Part shown: positions 1 through 7,996 of the stretch, in pieces
How the letters are laid out: each line of letters opens with the position of its first letter
How positions within the stretch are numbered: position 1 is the first letter of the stretch
DNA from: Chitinophagales bacterium
GTDB taxonomy: Bacteria > Bacteroidota > Bacteroidia > Chitinophagales > LD1
Assembly: GCA_019638515.1 (NCBI GenBank)
Contig: JAHBTS010000005.1
Span: 124,001-188,000 of the forward strand
Direction of reading: 5' to 3'
Length of the DNA: 64,000 bases
Notes under the pieces: model-generated
Seen by the model: the letters and a program-made list of their open reading frames with translations, nothing else
Told to the model about the DNA's origin: nothing
The model's database searches: none
Translations under genes and position numbers: made by a program

Positions 1-125
1 ATATTTCAAACATTTATGCACGCGAAGAGTTTAGGCAGCATTCGCTGTTATCGGCAGTTTGTAAAGGTGTAATTGCCGGTTTTGGTTTAGAAAGCTATGT
101 GTTGGCTATTGATAGTTTCTTGTAG
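1..125 (+). CDS. C-terminal end of an unidentified protein (cut by window edge)
   Basis: An open frame enters from the left edge (first full codon at base 3) and stops at TAG 123-125, giving the last 40 residues. The tail ends in [13 protein letters not shown]. It has no sorting domain and no motif I recognise. It converges on the esterase gene with only five bases between the stops. The uninterrupted frame and the normal codon use suggest a real gene, but the fragment is too short for a function. Confidence 0.5.
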   Translation, partial: ISNIYAREEFRQHSLLSAVCKGVIAGFGLESYVLAIDSFL

Positions 126-130
126 CTTGC

Positions 131-1357
131 TTATTCGGTTCTCACAAGTTTAATTGTTTTGCTCAAGCGCTTATCTAAGTCTTCTAACCGTAGAAGATAG
201 ATGCCATTGGCTGCATTGTTCAATTCTAGTACTGTTGAGGAGTAAATATTTTCTTGCTTCAGTAAGTTTCCTGCAATATCGGTGAGGGTAATTTTAAGCC
301 ATAAGCCATCGGGTATATTTATGGTGAAGTTGCTTTTAAAAGGATTGGGCTGTACCGATACTTTGTTTATAGCTTGTTCGTGAATGCTGCTCAAGCCTCC
401 ACACACAATGTGTTGTGCCAAGAAATCGCGGATGGTCCAAATGGTAGTATCCATGTATGCTTGGTTAAAAACAAATGGTACATGCGATGCGCCTTCAAAG
501 AAGTAAAATGAATGTGGAAGCCCGATGTGTTGTGCACGGGTATTTAAATCGCCAGAGCCAAACATAAGTGCTTCAACGGAGCTGGCAGCTTTGGCACTAT
601 CGAAATAGCATGGTACTAATTGGTCGTTGGTGCCGTGTACGCCACATAAAATTGGATCTTGCGGCATAAGCCAAACGGTGTCGGCAATAGCTCCACAAAG
701 GTTAATAACGCCACGTACTTTTTCGCTGTAGCCTGCATTGCCACTAAATCCTGTAACTCCTCCAACTTGGGCGAGCGCATCATCTACATATGGCGGACGC
801 ACGCGCGAGAGCGTGTCTTGCTTTCCGTAAGCTAAGTTTAGTGCAGTAAAGCCACCAGCGCTTACGCCTCCAATAAAAATTTGAGTGGTGTCTATTCGGT
901 ATAAATTGGCAGTAGAAGCATCTTTGTAAAAGAAACGAATGGCTGCTCGCATATCTTGCGTAGCGCGTATGAGTGCTTTAAACTGGTTGGTATCGCTATC
1001 GTTACCATCTTCAAAACCGAGGCGATAATCTATGGTGGTGGTAACGTAGCCTTTCTTTGCAAAGGCATTGCATAGTTTTAAAATATCGGGGCTGGTGCGG
1101 CTGCCAAAGGTGAAACTACCGCCAAATGCCAACATAATGAGTGGTCTGCGTTGGAGTGTGTCGCCATCGGGTTCATATATGTTTAAAAACAATTCTTGGA
1201 AAGAGCCATCGAATTTATAGTTGCCACCGTACTTAATGTTTAAGTTACTTTTTACATTAAAAAGATCATCTACAAATCGCCCTTGTTCGCATTGAGCAAG
1301 TACAATGGTGGAGAATGCCATGCAGAAAAGAAAGCATGAGAGCAATGTTTTTTTCAT
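131..1357 (-). CDS. Secreted alpha/beta hydrolase (esterase-like) with T9SS sorting domain
   Basis: A 408-residue protein with a signal peptide (residues 1-21, ending VLAQ). The alpha/beta-hydrolase core carries an oxyanion-type stretch LAFGGSFTFG near residue 76, a nucleophile elbow GVSAG (Ser166), a later Asp in GTNDQLVP and a His in GASHVPF, so the triad looks complete. The last ~75 residues start VQPNPF and end in KTIKLVRTE, the form of a type A T9SS sorting domain, so the enzyme should be exported and attached to the cell surface or released. The substrate cannot be told; carboxylesterase or acetyl-xylan-type activity is plausible. The ATG at 1357 is directly followed by the signal peptide. 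It stands alone between unrelated genes. Confidence 0.82.
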   Translation of the reverse strand: MKKTLLSCFLFCMAFSTIVLAQCEQGRFVDDLFNVKSNLNIKYGGNYKFDGSFQELFLNIYEPDGDTLQRRPLIMLAFGGSFTFGSRTSPDILKLCNAFAKKGYVTTTIDYRLGFEDGNDSDTNQFKALIRATQDMRAAIRFFYKDASTANLYRIDTTQIFIGGVSAGGFTALNLAYGKQDTLSRVRPPYVDDALAQVGGVTGFSGNAGYSEKVRGVINLCGAIADTVWLMPQDPILCGVHGTNDQLVPCYFDSAKAASSVEALMFGSGDLNTRAQHIGLPHSFYFFEGASHVPFVFNQAYMDTTIWTIRDFLAQHIVCGGLSSIHEQAINKVSVQPNPFKSNFTINIPDGLWLKITLTDIAGNLLKQENIYSSTVLELNNAANGIYLLRLEDLDKRLSKTIKLVRTE

Positions 1358-1397
1358 ATAGTATCCGTTTTCGGCACTAAATGAAAGAAAAAGAATG

Positions 1398-2627
1398 TTA
1401 CCGTTCTATAAAACGGATAATTTTTCTGTTTTCTGCCGGGCGTAGCGCTGCTAATTTTTCTGCGGTAGAAAATTGAAATTCTGGTGTAACACGCAGCGCT
1501 GCTTTGCATTGGTTTTCTAAATGAAGTTTAAACTGCTCATTGGCTTCGGCACATACGATGTGTACTAAAAGTTCATCGGTTCTGCCTTCGTTGTTTTTAG
1601 CTTCAATTAAGTAATCTTGAATAGCACTTTCGCTCTGCAATACATTAAAAATGGCTGCGGGAAAAATGCTGGTTCCTTTATATTTCAATAGTTCATTTTT
1701 TCTACCTAATACGGGCGATATACGCATTGCATTGCTGCCGCAGGCACACGTTTCGCGAATGGCAAATACCATGTCGCCAGTTCGGTAGCGCAGCAAAGGC
1801 ATTGCTTCTACGCCTAGTGTAGTAATGGTGAGTTCTCCGATACTTCCGTTGGGTACTTCATTTCCCTGCTCATCCAGCACTTCGGCAATAATAAGTTGTG
1901 GGTTCACATGGTTGCCTTTGCCGTGTGTACATTCAGAAAATGCTGTTTGCATTTCGCTCGAAGCATAAGTGGAAAATAGTTGTACATTCCACTGTTTGGC
2001 AATTTGCAAAGCAAGATTATTGGGCTCTAAGTTTTGGGTTCTAATAGGTTCGCCAATGCAAATAATTTTTTTTACCGAAAGTGTAGCAAGGTCAATGCCT
2101 TCTTCTTTGGCGGTACTTATTACTTTTAGAATAAAAGAAGGAACGGCCACCAATACAGATGGTTTAAACTGTAAGATATTTTTTAGTTGTGCTGCTGGCG
2201 AAATGCTGCCGGAGCGCACTGCCGGAATACCTAATAGCCGCAGCCCTTCGTAATAGGCAATGCCTGCCATAAATTGGCGATCTAAAGTGAGCATGAGCAT
2301 GCAAATATCACTATTGCTTAATTGGGCTAATTGGAATGTGTGTGCTTCGTTGTGCGCAAGGCGCAATAAATCGTTTGGCGTGAGTGCAATAGTTACAGGA
2401 GCTCCGGTAGTGCCGGAAGTGGTGCAGTAATCTGCAATTTGCTGGCGCTCACAGCATAAAAAATCGAAATTGTTTTCAGCAAAATCTTTCTTAGAAACAG
2501 TAGCAAGTTGCGATAGATGCGCTACCTCCAAGATTTGCAGGGGTAATACTTTTTGTGTTTGAAACCATTGCTGGTAAAAGGGCGATTTGCTGGAAAGATA
2601 ACTAATGGTTTTTTGTAGCTGCTGCAA
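1398..2627 (-). CDS. Phenylacetate-CoA ligase-like (PaaK family) AMP-forming acyl ligase
   Basis: A 409-residue member of the ANL superfamily close to PaaK. The ATP-binding P-loop motif TTSGTTG is at residues 69-75, the adenylate-binding region reads LLRYRTGDM, and the C-terminal lid domain ends in ENRKIIRFIER with a family-typical conserved Lys. Such enzymes adenylate an aryl or acyl acid and pass it to CoA or a carrier. The length fits the family (about 430). The start is TTG at 2627; I see no suitable ATG nearby, and the protein already begins at the conserved N-terminal helix (SPFYQQWF). No phenylacetate-degradation genes are adjacent, so the true substrate is open. A link with the acyl-carrier operon 18 kb downstream is possible but unsupported. 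Confidence 0.8.
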   Translation of the reverse strand: MQQLQKTISYLSSKSPFYQQWFQTQKVLPLQILEVAHLSQLATVSKKDFAENNFDFLCCERQQIADYCTTSGTTGAPVTIALTPNDLLRLAHNEAHTFQLAQLSNSDICMLMLTLDRQFMAGIAYYEGLRLLGIPAVRSGSISPAAQLKNILQFKPSVLVAVPSFILKVISTAKEEGIDLATLSVKKIICIGEPIRTQNLEPNNLALQIAKQWNVQLFSTYASSEMQTAFSECTHGKGNHVNPQLIIAEVLDEQGNEVPNGSIGELTITTLGVEAMPLLRYRTGDMVFAIRETCACGSNAMRISPVLGRKNELLKYKGTSIFPAAIFNVLQSESAIQDYLIEAKNNEGRTDELLVHIVCAEANEQFKLHLENQCKAALRVTPEFQFSTAEKLAALRPAENRKIIRFIER

Positions 2628-2858
2628 GGTGATTTGTTTTGTGTGTAAGTAATAAATTGCTTGTGGATGTTTAGTTGCTCTGCACTGTTGTTTACTAATT
2701 CAAAGGTAAAATTTGAGGTTAATTTTTAATGAAGCACTTGTGGAAAAACAATATGGCATACTTGTTTTCGTTCCAAAAAAAGATAAAAAAAAGTGGAGTA
2801 GAGGCAACCTATATCTGCTTAGCATTAGTCTTGCAGCTGTTTTAAAAGAAAATTGGTA

Positions 2859-4136
2859 ATGAAGAAGTATTTGTTGGTTTGTATTGCAGTTGTATGTTTA
2901 GGGAGTTTGCAAGCTCACGCCAAAAAGGTAAGAGCATTGTTTCTAGGAAATAGCTACACCGATGTAAATAATCTGCCCGAGTTGGTAAAGCAGTTGGCGC
3001 TTTCTGTTGGCGACACCTTAGAATATGCAAAGAATACTCCGGGCGGTTATACTTTGCAGGGACATTCTACCAATACCACCAGTTTAAATCTTATCCAAGC
3101 AGGAAATTGGGATTTTGTGGTGTTGCAAGAGCAAAGCCAGTTGCCTTCTTTTCCCGATGCAGATGTGGAATTTCAGGTATATCCTTTTGCCGCAAAGCTG
3201 GATAGCATAATTAAGGCCAATAATGCTTGTGCCACTACGGTGTTTTACATGACGTGGGGGCGCAAAAATGGTGATGCTTCTAATTGTGGATTCTTTCCTG
3301 TGGTGTGTACTTATGCAGGAATGGATAGTATGCTGCAATTACGCTATAGTACAATGGCAAGAGATAACAATGCAGCACTTGCCCCGGTAGGAGAGGTGTG
3401 GCGCGAACTTAGAACAAACCATGCTGCCATAGAGTTGTATAATGCAGATGAAAGCCATCCGAGCAACCAAGGTTCTTTTGCGGCAGCCTGCACTTTTTAT
3501 TCCATTATGTTTAGAAAAAATCCGGAACTCACTACATACAATTTTACCGTGAGCGCTTCTAATGCCGATACTATTAAGGCTGTTGCTAAAGCAAAAGTGT
3601 TTGATAGGTTAGATTATTGTTTTGAGCATGCGCCTAATATAGTAAGTGCCGGTTTTTTATTGAATGTTTCAGGTTTTGATGTGGCATTTACCAATAAATC
3701 GGCTAATGCAGACAGTTATAGCTGGAATTTTGGCGATGGACAAACTTCTACAGCAGTATCGCCTACGCATACTTACACTGCTCCTGGAATGTATCAGGTT
3801 CAATTAACTGCTCAAGATGATTCTTGTAACCATACGCACATAGCCACTAAAACAGTAGTAATTGCACCTACCGATATTCAATCTGTTACTGCTGCTTTTA
3901 GTTGTATATTATTCCCCAACCCTGCGGGCAATGTACTCAATGTTCAAACAAATGAAGATTTAGCTGAGATTTCTATACTAAATTTGGATGGAAAAACAGT
4001 AATTGCTGTTTTGCTGCCTGAGAAACGTGGCAGCCAATACAGTGTAGATATTAGCACTTTGCCCGCTGGAAATTATTGGGCTTACAGTTATAGCCAATCA
4101 AATAAAAAGGCTGTTTTACAATTTGTTAAAGAATAG
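2859..4136 (+). CDS. Secreted SGNH-hydrolase-like protein with PKD and T9SS sorting domains
   Basis: 425 residues from the ATG at 2859, which opens a clear signal peptide (ending LQAHA); an in-frame TTG two codons upstream is less likely. After the signal comes an SGNH/GDSL-like fold: LGNSYTD near residue 30 holds the candidate Ser, and DESHPS near residue 200 holds an Asp-x-x-His pair. A PKD domain follows (WNFGDGQ, then HTYTAPGMYQV), then a type A T9SS sorting domain starting LFPNPAG. The protein is therefore predicted to be an exported hydrolase tethered at the surface. Substrate unknown; deacetylation of a polysaccharide is one possibility. A strong hairpin terminator follows. Confidence 0.78.
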   Translation: MKKYLLVCIAVVCLGSLQAHAKKVRALFLGNSYTDVNNLPELVKQLALSVGDTLEYAKNTPGGYTLQGHSTNTTSLNLIQAGNWDFVVLQEQSQLPSFPDADVEFQVYPFAAKLDSIIKANNACATTVFYMTWGRKNGDASNCGFFPVVCTYAGMDSMLQLRYSTMARDNNAALAPVGEVWRELRTNHAAIELYNADESHPSNQGSFAAACTFYSIMFRKNPELTTYNFTVSASNADTIKAVAKAKVFDRLDYCFEHAPNIVSAGFLLNVSGFDVAFTNKSANADSYSWNFGDGQTSTAVSPTHTYTAPGMYQVQLTAQDDSCNHTHIATKTVVIAPTDIQSVTAAFSCILFPNPAGNVLNVQTNEDLAEISILNLDGKTVIAVLLPEKRGSQYSVDISTLPAGNYWAYSYSQSNKKAVLQFVKE

Positions 4137-4224
4137 GATTAAAATACAAAAGCAACCTTTTGGGAGCATACAAGGTCTTTATATTAGGTTTAGTTTTTAT
4201 TGTTGAACAGTTAGGTTTAGGAGT

Positions 4225-4251
4225 CCGGTGTAACCACACCGGGCTTTTTTT
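4225..4251 (+). terminator. Intrinsic terminator after the SGNH/PKD gene
   Basis: A perfect 7-bp stem, CCGGTGT (4225-4231) with ACACCGG (4236-4242), has a 4-base loop and is followed by GC and a run of seven T. It separates the plus-strand gene ending at 4136 from recO on the minus strand, whose stop is at 4250. Confidence 0.85.
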
Positions 4252-4975
4252 ATTCAAACACCGCTCTTAATACTTCTGGCGATTTTAAGTTCCCAAAGTC
4301 TGCAATATGAAACCTGAAGTAATTCAACAAGTGATTTAGTACGGAGCTGCGTGCTTTTCCATTGGGAATTACTGCTTCGGAGTGTGTGGTGTTAAGATCT
4401 TTTAATTCAGAAATGTAATGGCTGTACGGATAGCCTACTGCTCCTTCTAGCGAAAGGGCTTGCGATACAAAACTGCCTTCTTGTAAATCGAACATTGGGG
4501 TAACGGAAGTGTAATTTCCATGTGGTCGAAAACCTAAAATGGCTGAAAGTTGCAATAAGAAAATTAGATGAAAATCTGGATTAAGTGTAGTGGATGTGTC
4601 TAAAAAAACGAAACTGCTCCAGGCAAATTCAAACAATTCGGTGTTGGGCTCGTGGTGCGAAATAGTGCGGTTGAGTGTTTCGGTTAAAAGTTGGGTAACG
4701 GCTGTTTTTTTTATATCGAAAGGTATAGTTTCGTATGTATGCAAGCGCTTGTATTCAGTAAGGCGTTGCAGGGTTTTATTTTCGCGCTGAGTGGCTTGTA
4801 TTTCTAAAAGTGTAGAAGGTTGAAATAGCACTGCTTTGTGTTTACCTTTGCTACTGCGAACTCCGTTTACCATGTAAGAAACTACTCCCAACTGTTCGGT
4901 AAAAAGTTTGGTGATGATACTCGTTTCTGAGTACTTAGTATGGTGTAAAACTATGGCGCGTGTATTTACCTGCAT
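4250..4975 (-). CDS. recO: DNA repair protein RecO
   Basis: 241 residues. RecO works with RecF/RecR to load RecA on gapped DNA and also anneals single strands. The N-terminal OB-fold begins with the typical pattern TRAIVLHHTKYSETSIITKLF, followed by the G-V-R-x-S-K-G stretch; the rest is the helical domain. The zinc-binding cysteines of some RecO proteins are absent. Its ATG (4975-4973) overlaps the stop codon of the upstream PBP2 gene by one base (TAATG), so the two are translationally coupled in one transcript. Confidence 0.9.
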   Translation of the reverse strand: MQVNTRAIVLHHTKYSETSIITKLFTEQLGVVSYMVNGVRSSKGKHKAVLFQPSTLLEIQATQRENKTLQRLTEYKRLHTYETIPFDIKKTAVTQLLTETLNRTISHHEPNTELFEFAWSSFVFLDTSTTLNPDFHLIFLLQLSAILGFRPHGNYTSVTPMFDLQEGSFVSQALSLEGAVGYPYSHYISELKDLNTTHSEAVIPNGKARSSVLNHLLNYFRFHIADFGNLKSPEVLRAVFE

Positions 4976-6873
4976 TAGTCTTTTATCATAAAAACAGAAT
5001 GAGTGCGGGATGTGTCAATACCGTATTTATGAAGCAGGTTGGCTTTGAGCATGCGATCTTCCATTGGTAAGCGCTTGGTTTGTATAGTGTCGTTCAAATA
5101 TTTTTCAACCATTAAACTGGCAATGGGAGCTGCATAAGTAGAGCCAAATCCACCATTTTCTACAATTACGGCAATGGCAATTTTAGGATTGTCTTTAGGT
5201 GCAAAACCTGCAAACATACTGTGGTCGTCTCCATGTGGGTTTTGGGCTGTTCCTGTTTTACCACACATGGTAATGCCTTCTACGCGGGCACTGCGTGCGG
5301 TTCCGGCTTCTACCACAGAAAATAATCCTTCGTTCACAAAGTGAAATTTTTCGGGGCTTACTTTGGTGATGTGTTTTTCGAAAGGTTTTAGTATATTTTT
5401 TCCTGTAGTGGGGTCGGTAATTTTCTTCACTATGTGCGGTGTAAACCAATATCCTTGATTGGCAACTGCTGCATATAGGTTTGCCATTTGCAGCGGAGTG
5501 GTTAGTATTTCGCCCTGCCCTATACCGAGTGAAATAATGGTAGAAGAGTGCCATCTTCTTTCGCCATAAATTTTATTGAAATATTTTACGGATGGAATAT
5601 TGCCTTTACTCTCGCTTGGAAGGTCTATTCCTGTTTTTACTCCTAGTCCAAAACTATTGCAATACTCTACCCATTTGCCGTAAACATCTTGAGTGCTGCT
5701 ATAGTTTTTATTTTCTATGGTATTGCGGAATGTTTGCCAAAAGTATGGATTGCAAGATTGCTGTAATGCCTGAATAATATTGCCGGCAGAAGGGTGGCGG
5801 TGCGAACATTTAAGTGCCAATCCTGCAAAGTAATATACACCGCTGCAGGGTACTCCGTAGTTTTCGGTTTGCACGCCTTCTTGCAAGGCAATGAGTGCTA
5901 CTAGGGTTTTAAATGTGGAGCCTGGTGGGTAGGTAGCTAAGGTTGGGCGCGAATACAAAGGCAATAATGTATCTCTGCTTAGTTTTTTAAAGTTGTCGCC
6001 TCTAATAGCTCCGCAAAGTAAATTAGGGTCGTATCCGGGGCTGCTAACTAAGGCTAAAATTTCTCCGGTGGAAGGCTCTATGGCTACAATGCTTCCTTTT
6101 TTGTTTTGCATGAGTGCTTCGCCATATTCTTGCAGTTTAATGTCTAACGTGGTTACTACGTTACTTCCCGAAATTGCCAAAGTATCAAACTCTCCATCTC
6201 CAAAACTTCCTTGCTCGCGGTTGTGTACATCCACAAAAACTAAGCGTTTACCACGCCTGCCCCCCAGTTCTTTTTCATATACTTTTTCTATGCCGCTCTT
6301 ACCAACATAGTCGCCCGGTTTGTAATATCCATCCGATTTTTCAATAGTGCGGTCATCTACCTCTCCCACATCGCCCAAAATAGTGGCAGCCACACGGTGC
6401 GGATAATGGCGGATGGTTCTTACCTGTCCGTAAAACCCCGGTAGGCGGTATAAAAATTCTTGCAGGCGTGAATAATCTTCTTGCGATACCTGCTTCCAAA
6501 ATACTTGTGCTTTATATTCTGAATATCCTCTGTTTTTATGTTTGTCTTTTACTTCTTTCCAACGTTCGGTATAGCGCTCCAACGGAATGCCCAAGAGTTC
6601 GCATAGTTTGGCACTATCTACATTTTTTGCCTGTCGGGGAATTACCATTAGGTCGTAAATAGCTTCGTTATACACAATTAGTTCCTTGTTGCGATCATAC
6701 ACAAAACCGCGCGTGGGATACATATCCAGCGCTTTAATGGCATTGCTGCGCGCTAGCGAAACATATTTGGTATCTATTACTTGCACATAAAACAGCCTTG
6801 CCGCAAAAGCAAGTGCCACTAAGGCAAATGCAATTTGAAAAACAACACTTCTGTTTTTAAATAGATCTTTCAC
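4975..6873 (-). CDS. mrdA: Penicillin-binding protein 2 (peptidoglycan transpeptidase)
   Basis: 632 residues, the usual PBP2 length. One membrane helix (about residues 11-31) is followed by the dimerisation domain and the transpeptidase domain. All three active-site motifs are present: STFK (nucleophile Ser319, Lys322), SCN (373-375) and KTG (539-541). It cross-links peptidoglycan during cell elongation with RodA in the rod complex. Here mreBCD and rodA are not next to it; the partner downstream is recO, with which it overlaps by one base. It is divergent from the AIM24-family gene, and the ~180-base gap should hold both promoters. Confidence 0.92.
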   Translation of the reverse strand: MKDLFKNRSVVFQIAFALVALAFAARLFYVQVIDTKYVSLARSNAIKALDMYPTRGFVYDRNKELIVYNEAIYDLMVIPRQAKNVDSAKLCELLGIPLERYTERWKEVKDKHKNRGYSEYKAQVFWKQVSQEDYSRLQEFLYRLPGFYGQVRTIRHYPHRVAATILGDVGEVDDRTIEKSDGYYKPGDYVGKSGIEKVYEKELGGRRGKRLVFVDVHNREQGSFGDGEFDTLAISGSNVVTTLDIKLQEYGEALMQNKKGSIVAIEPSTGEILALVSSPGYDPNLLCGAIRGDNFKKLSRDTLLPLYSRPTLATYPPGSTFKTLVALIALQEGVQTENYGVPCSGVYYFAGLALKCSHRHPSAGNIIQALQQSCNPYFWQTFRNTIENKNYSSTQDVYGKWVEYCNSFGLGVKTGIDLPSESKGNIPSVKYFNKIYGERRWHSSTIISLGIGQGEILTTPLQMANLYAAVANQGYWFTPHIVKKITDPTTGKNILKPFEKHITKVSPEKFHFVNEGLFSVVEAGTARSARVEGITMCGKTGTAQNPHGDDHSMFAGFAPKDNPKIAIAVIVENGGFGSTYAAPIASLMVEKYLNDTIQTKRLPMEDRMLKANLLHKYGIDTSRTHSVFMIKD

Positions 6874-7052
6874 GCTGCAAAAGTGAATTGCCTTTGTGGC
6901 AAAGCCAAAGAACCGATATAAAATTTATGAACCTTTAATGTTGGTATGTTTGTTGTTAAATAGCGTTTCTGCCGCTTTAAAATTCTTTGTGAAGAGAAAA
7001 CTTGCCAAATCCAATACTTCATACATTTTTGCGAAAAATCAAAATAAGAAAA

Positions 7053-7847
7053 ATGAGGACTAATCACGACATAGATTACAAAATTTTTGGAGAGGAAATG
7101 CAGTGTGTAGAAATTGAACTCGATTCGCAAGAAACTGTAATTGCAGAGCCGGGTTCATTTATGTATTCCGATTATACGGTACAAATGCAAACCATTTTTG
7201 GCGATGGCAGCAATGAGCAAGGCGGTATATTCGGAAAGCTGCTGGGAGCAGGAAAGCGATTGATTACTGGAGAAAGTTTGTTTATGACAGCCTTTACACA
7301 CCAAGGCGGTGGCAAAGCAAAAGTGGCTTTTGCATCTCCTTATCCCGGAAAAATTATTCCAATAGATTTATTGCAGTTAGGCGGCAAGTTTGTATGCCAA
7401 AAAGATGCGTTTTTATGCGCTGCAAAAGGTGTTTCGGTTGGTGTTGAATTTCAAAAAAGACTGGGCACCGGATTGTTTGGTGGCGAAGGATTTATTATGC
7501 AAAAACTGGAGGGCGATGGGTTGGCATTTGTTCATGCAGGCGGGCATATTATTGAAAGAGAGTTGCTGCCGGGCGAAACTTTAAAAATTGATACCGGTTG
7601 TGTAGTAGCATACACCAAAGATGTTGATTTTGATGTGCAATTTATTGGTGGAATTAAGAACACGATTTTTGGAGGCGAAGGGGTGTTTTATGCTGTGTTG
7701 CGTGGGCCGGGAAAAGTATGGTTGCAAACATTGCCAATTTCTAGATTAGCCTCAAGAATTATACAATATGCTCCACAAACGGGAAGCAGGAAAGAAGAGG
7801 GTAGCCTCTTGGGGGGCTTGGGTAATTTGTTGGATGGCGATAGTTAA
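7053..7847 (+). CDS. AIM24 / TIGR00266 family protein
   Basis: 264 residues from the ATG at 7053; the open frame extends upstream, but the conserved N-terminus (DYKIFGEEMQCVEIELD) begins just after this ATG, which has an A-rich ribosome-binding region. The protein is a repeated beta-barrel with many glycines (FGDGSNEQGG, TIFGGEG), as in the AIM24 family named after a yeast mitochondrial protein. The bacterial members have no firm biochemical function. No signal peptide or membrane helix is seen, so it is probably cytoplasmic. Confidence 0.82.
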   Translation: MRTNHDIDYKIFGEEMQCVEIELDSQETVIAEPGSFMYSDYTVQMQTIFGDGSNEQGGIFGKLLGAGKRLITGESLFMTAFTHQGGGKAKVAFASPYPGKIIPIDLLQLGGKFVCQKDAFLCAAKGVSVGVEFQKRLGTGLFGGEGFIMQKLEGDGLAFVHAGGHIIERELLPGETLKIDTGCVVAYTKDVDFDVQFIGGIKNTIFGGEGVFYAVLRGPGKVWLQTLPISRLASRIIQYAPQTGSRKEEGSLLGGLGNLLDGDS

Positions 7848-7996
7848 TTGTAATACGTGGTTTTGCGCTTAGCCTTGAAACTTACATAATAAATTTTCGT
7901 ATTTGTTTTGAAGTGCTAATGAGTGATTAGGTGTTTTATTGGAGAAGTTATTCTTTATTTAGTTGTTGAAAAATTGAATAGACATAAGTTAGATAT

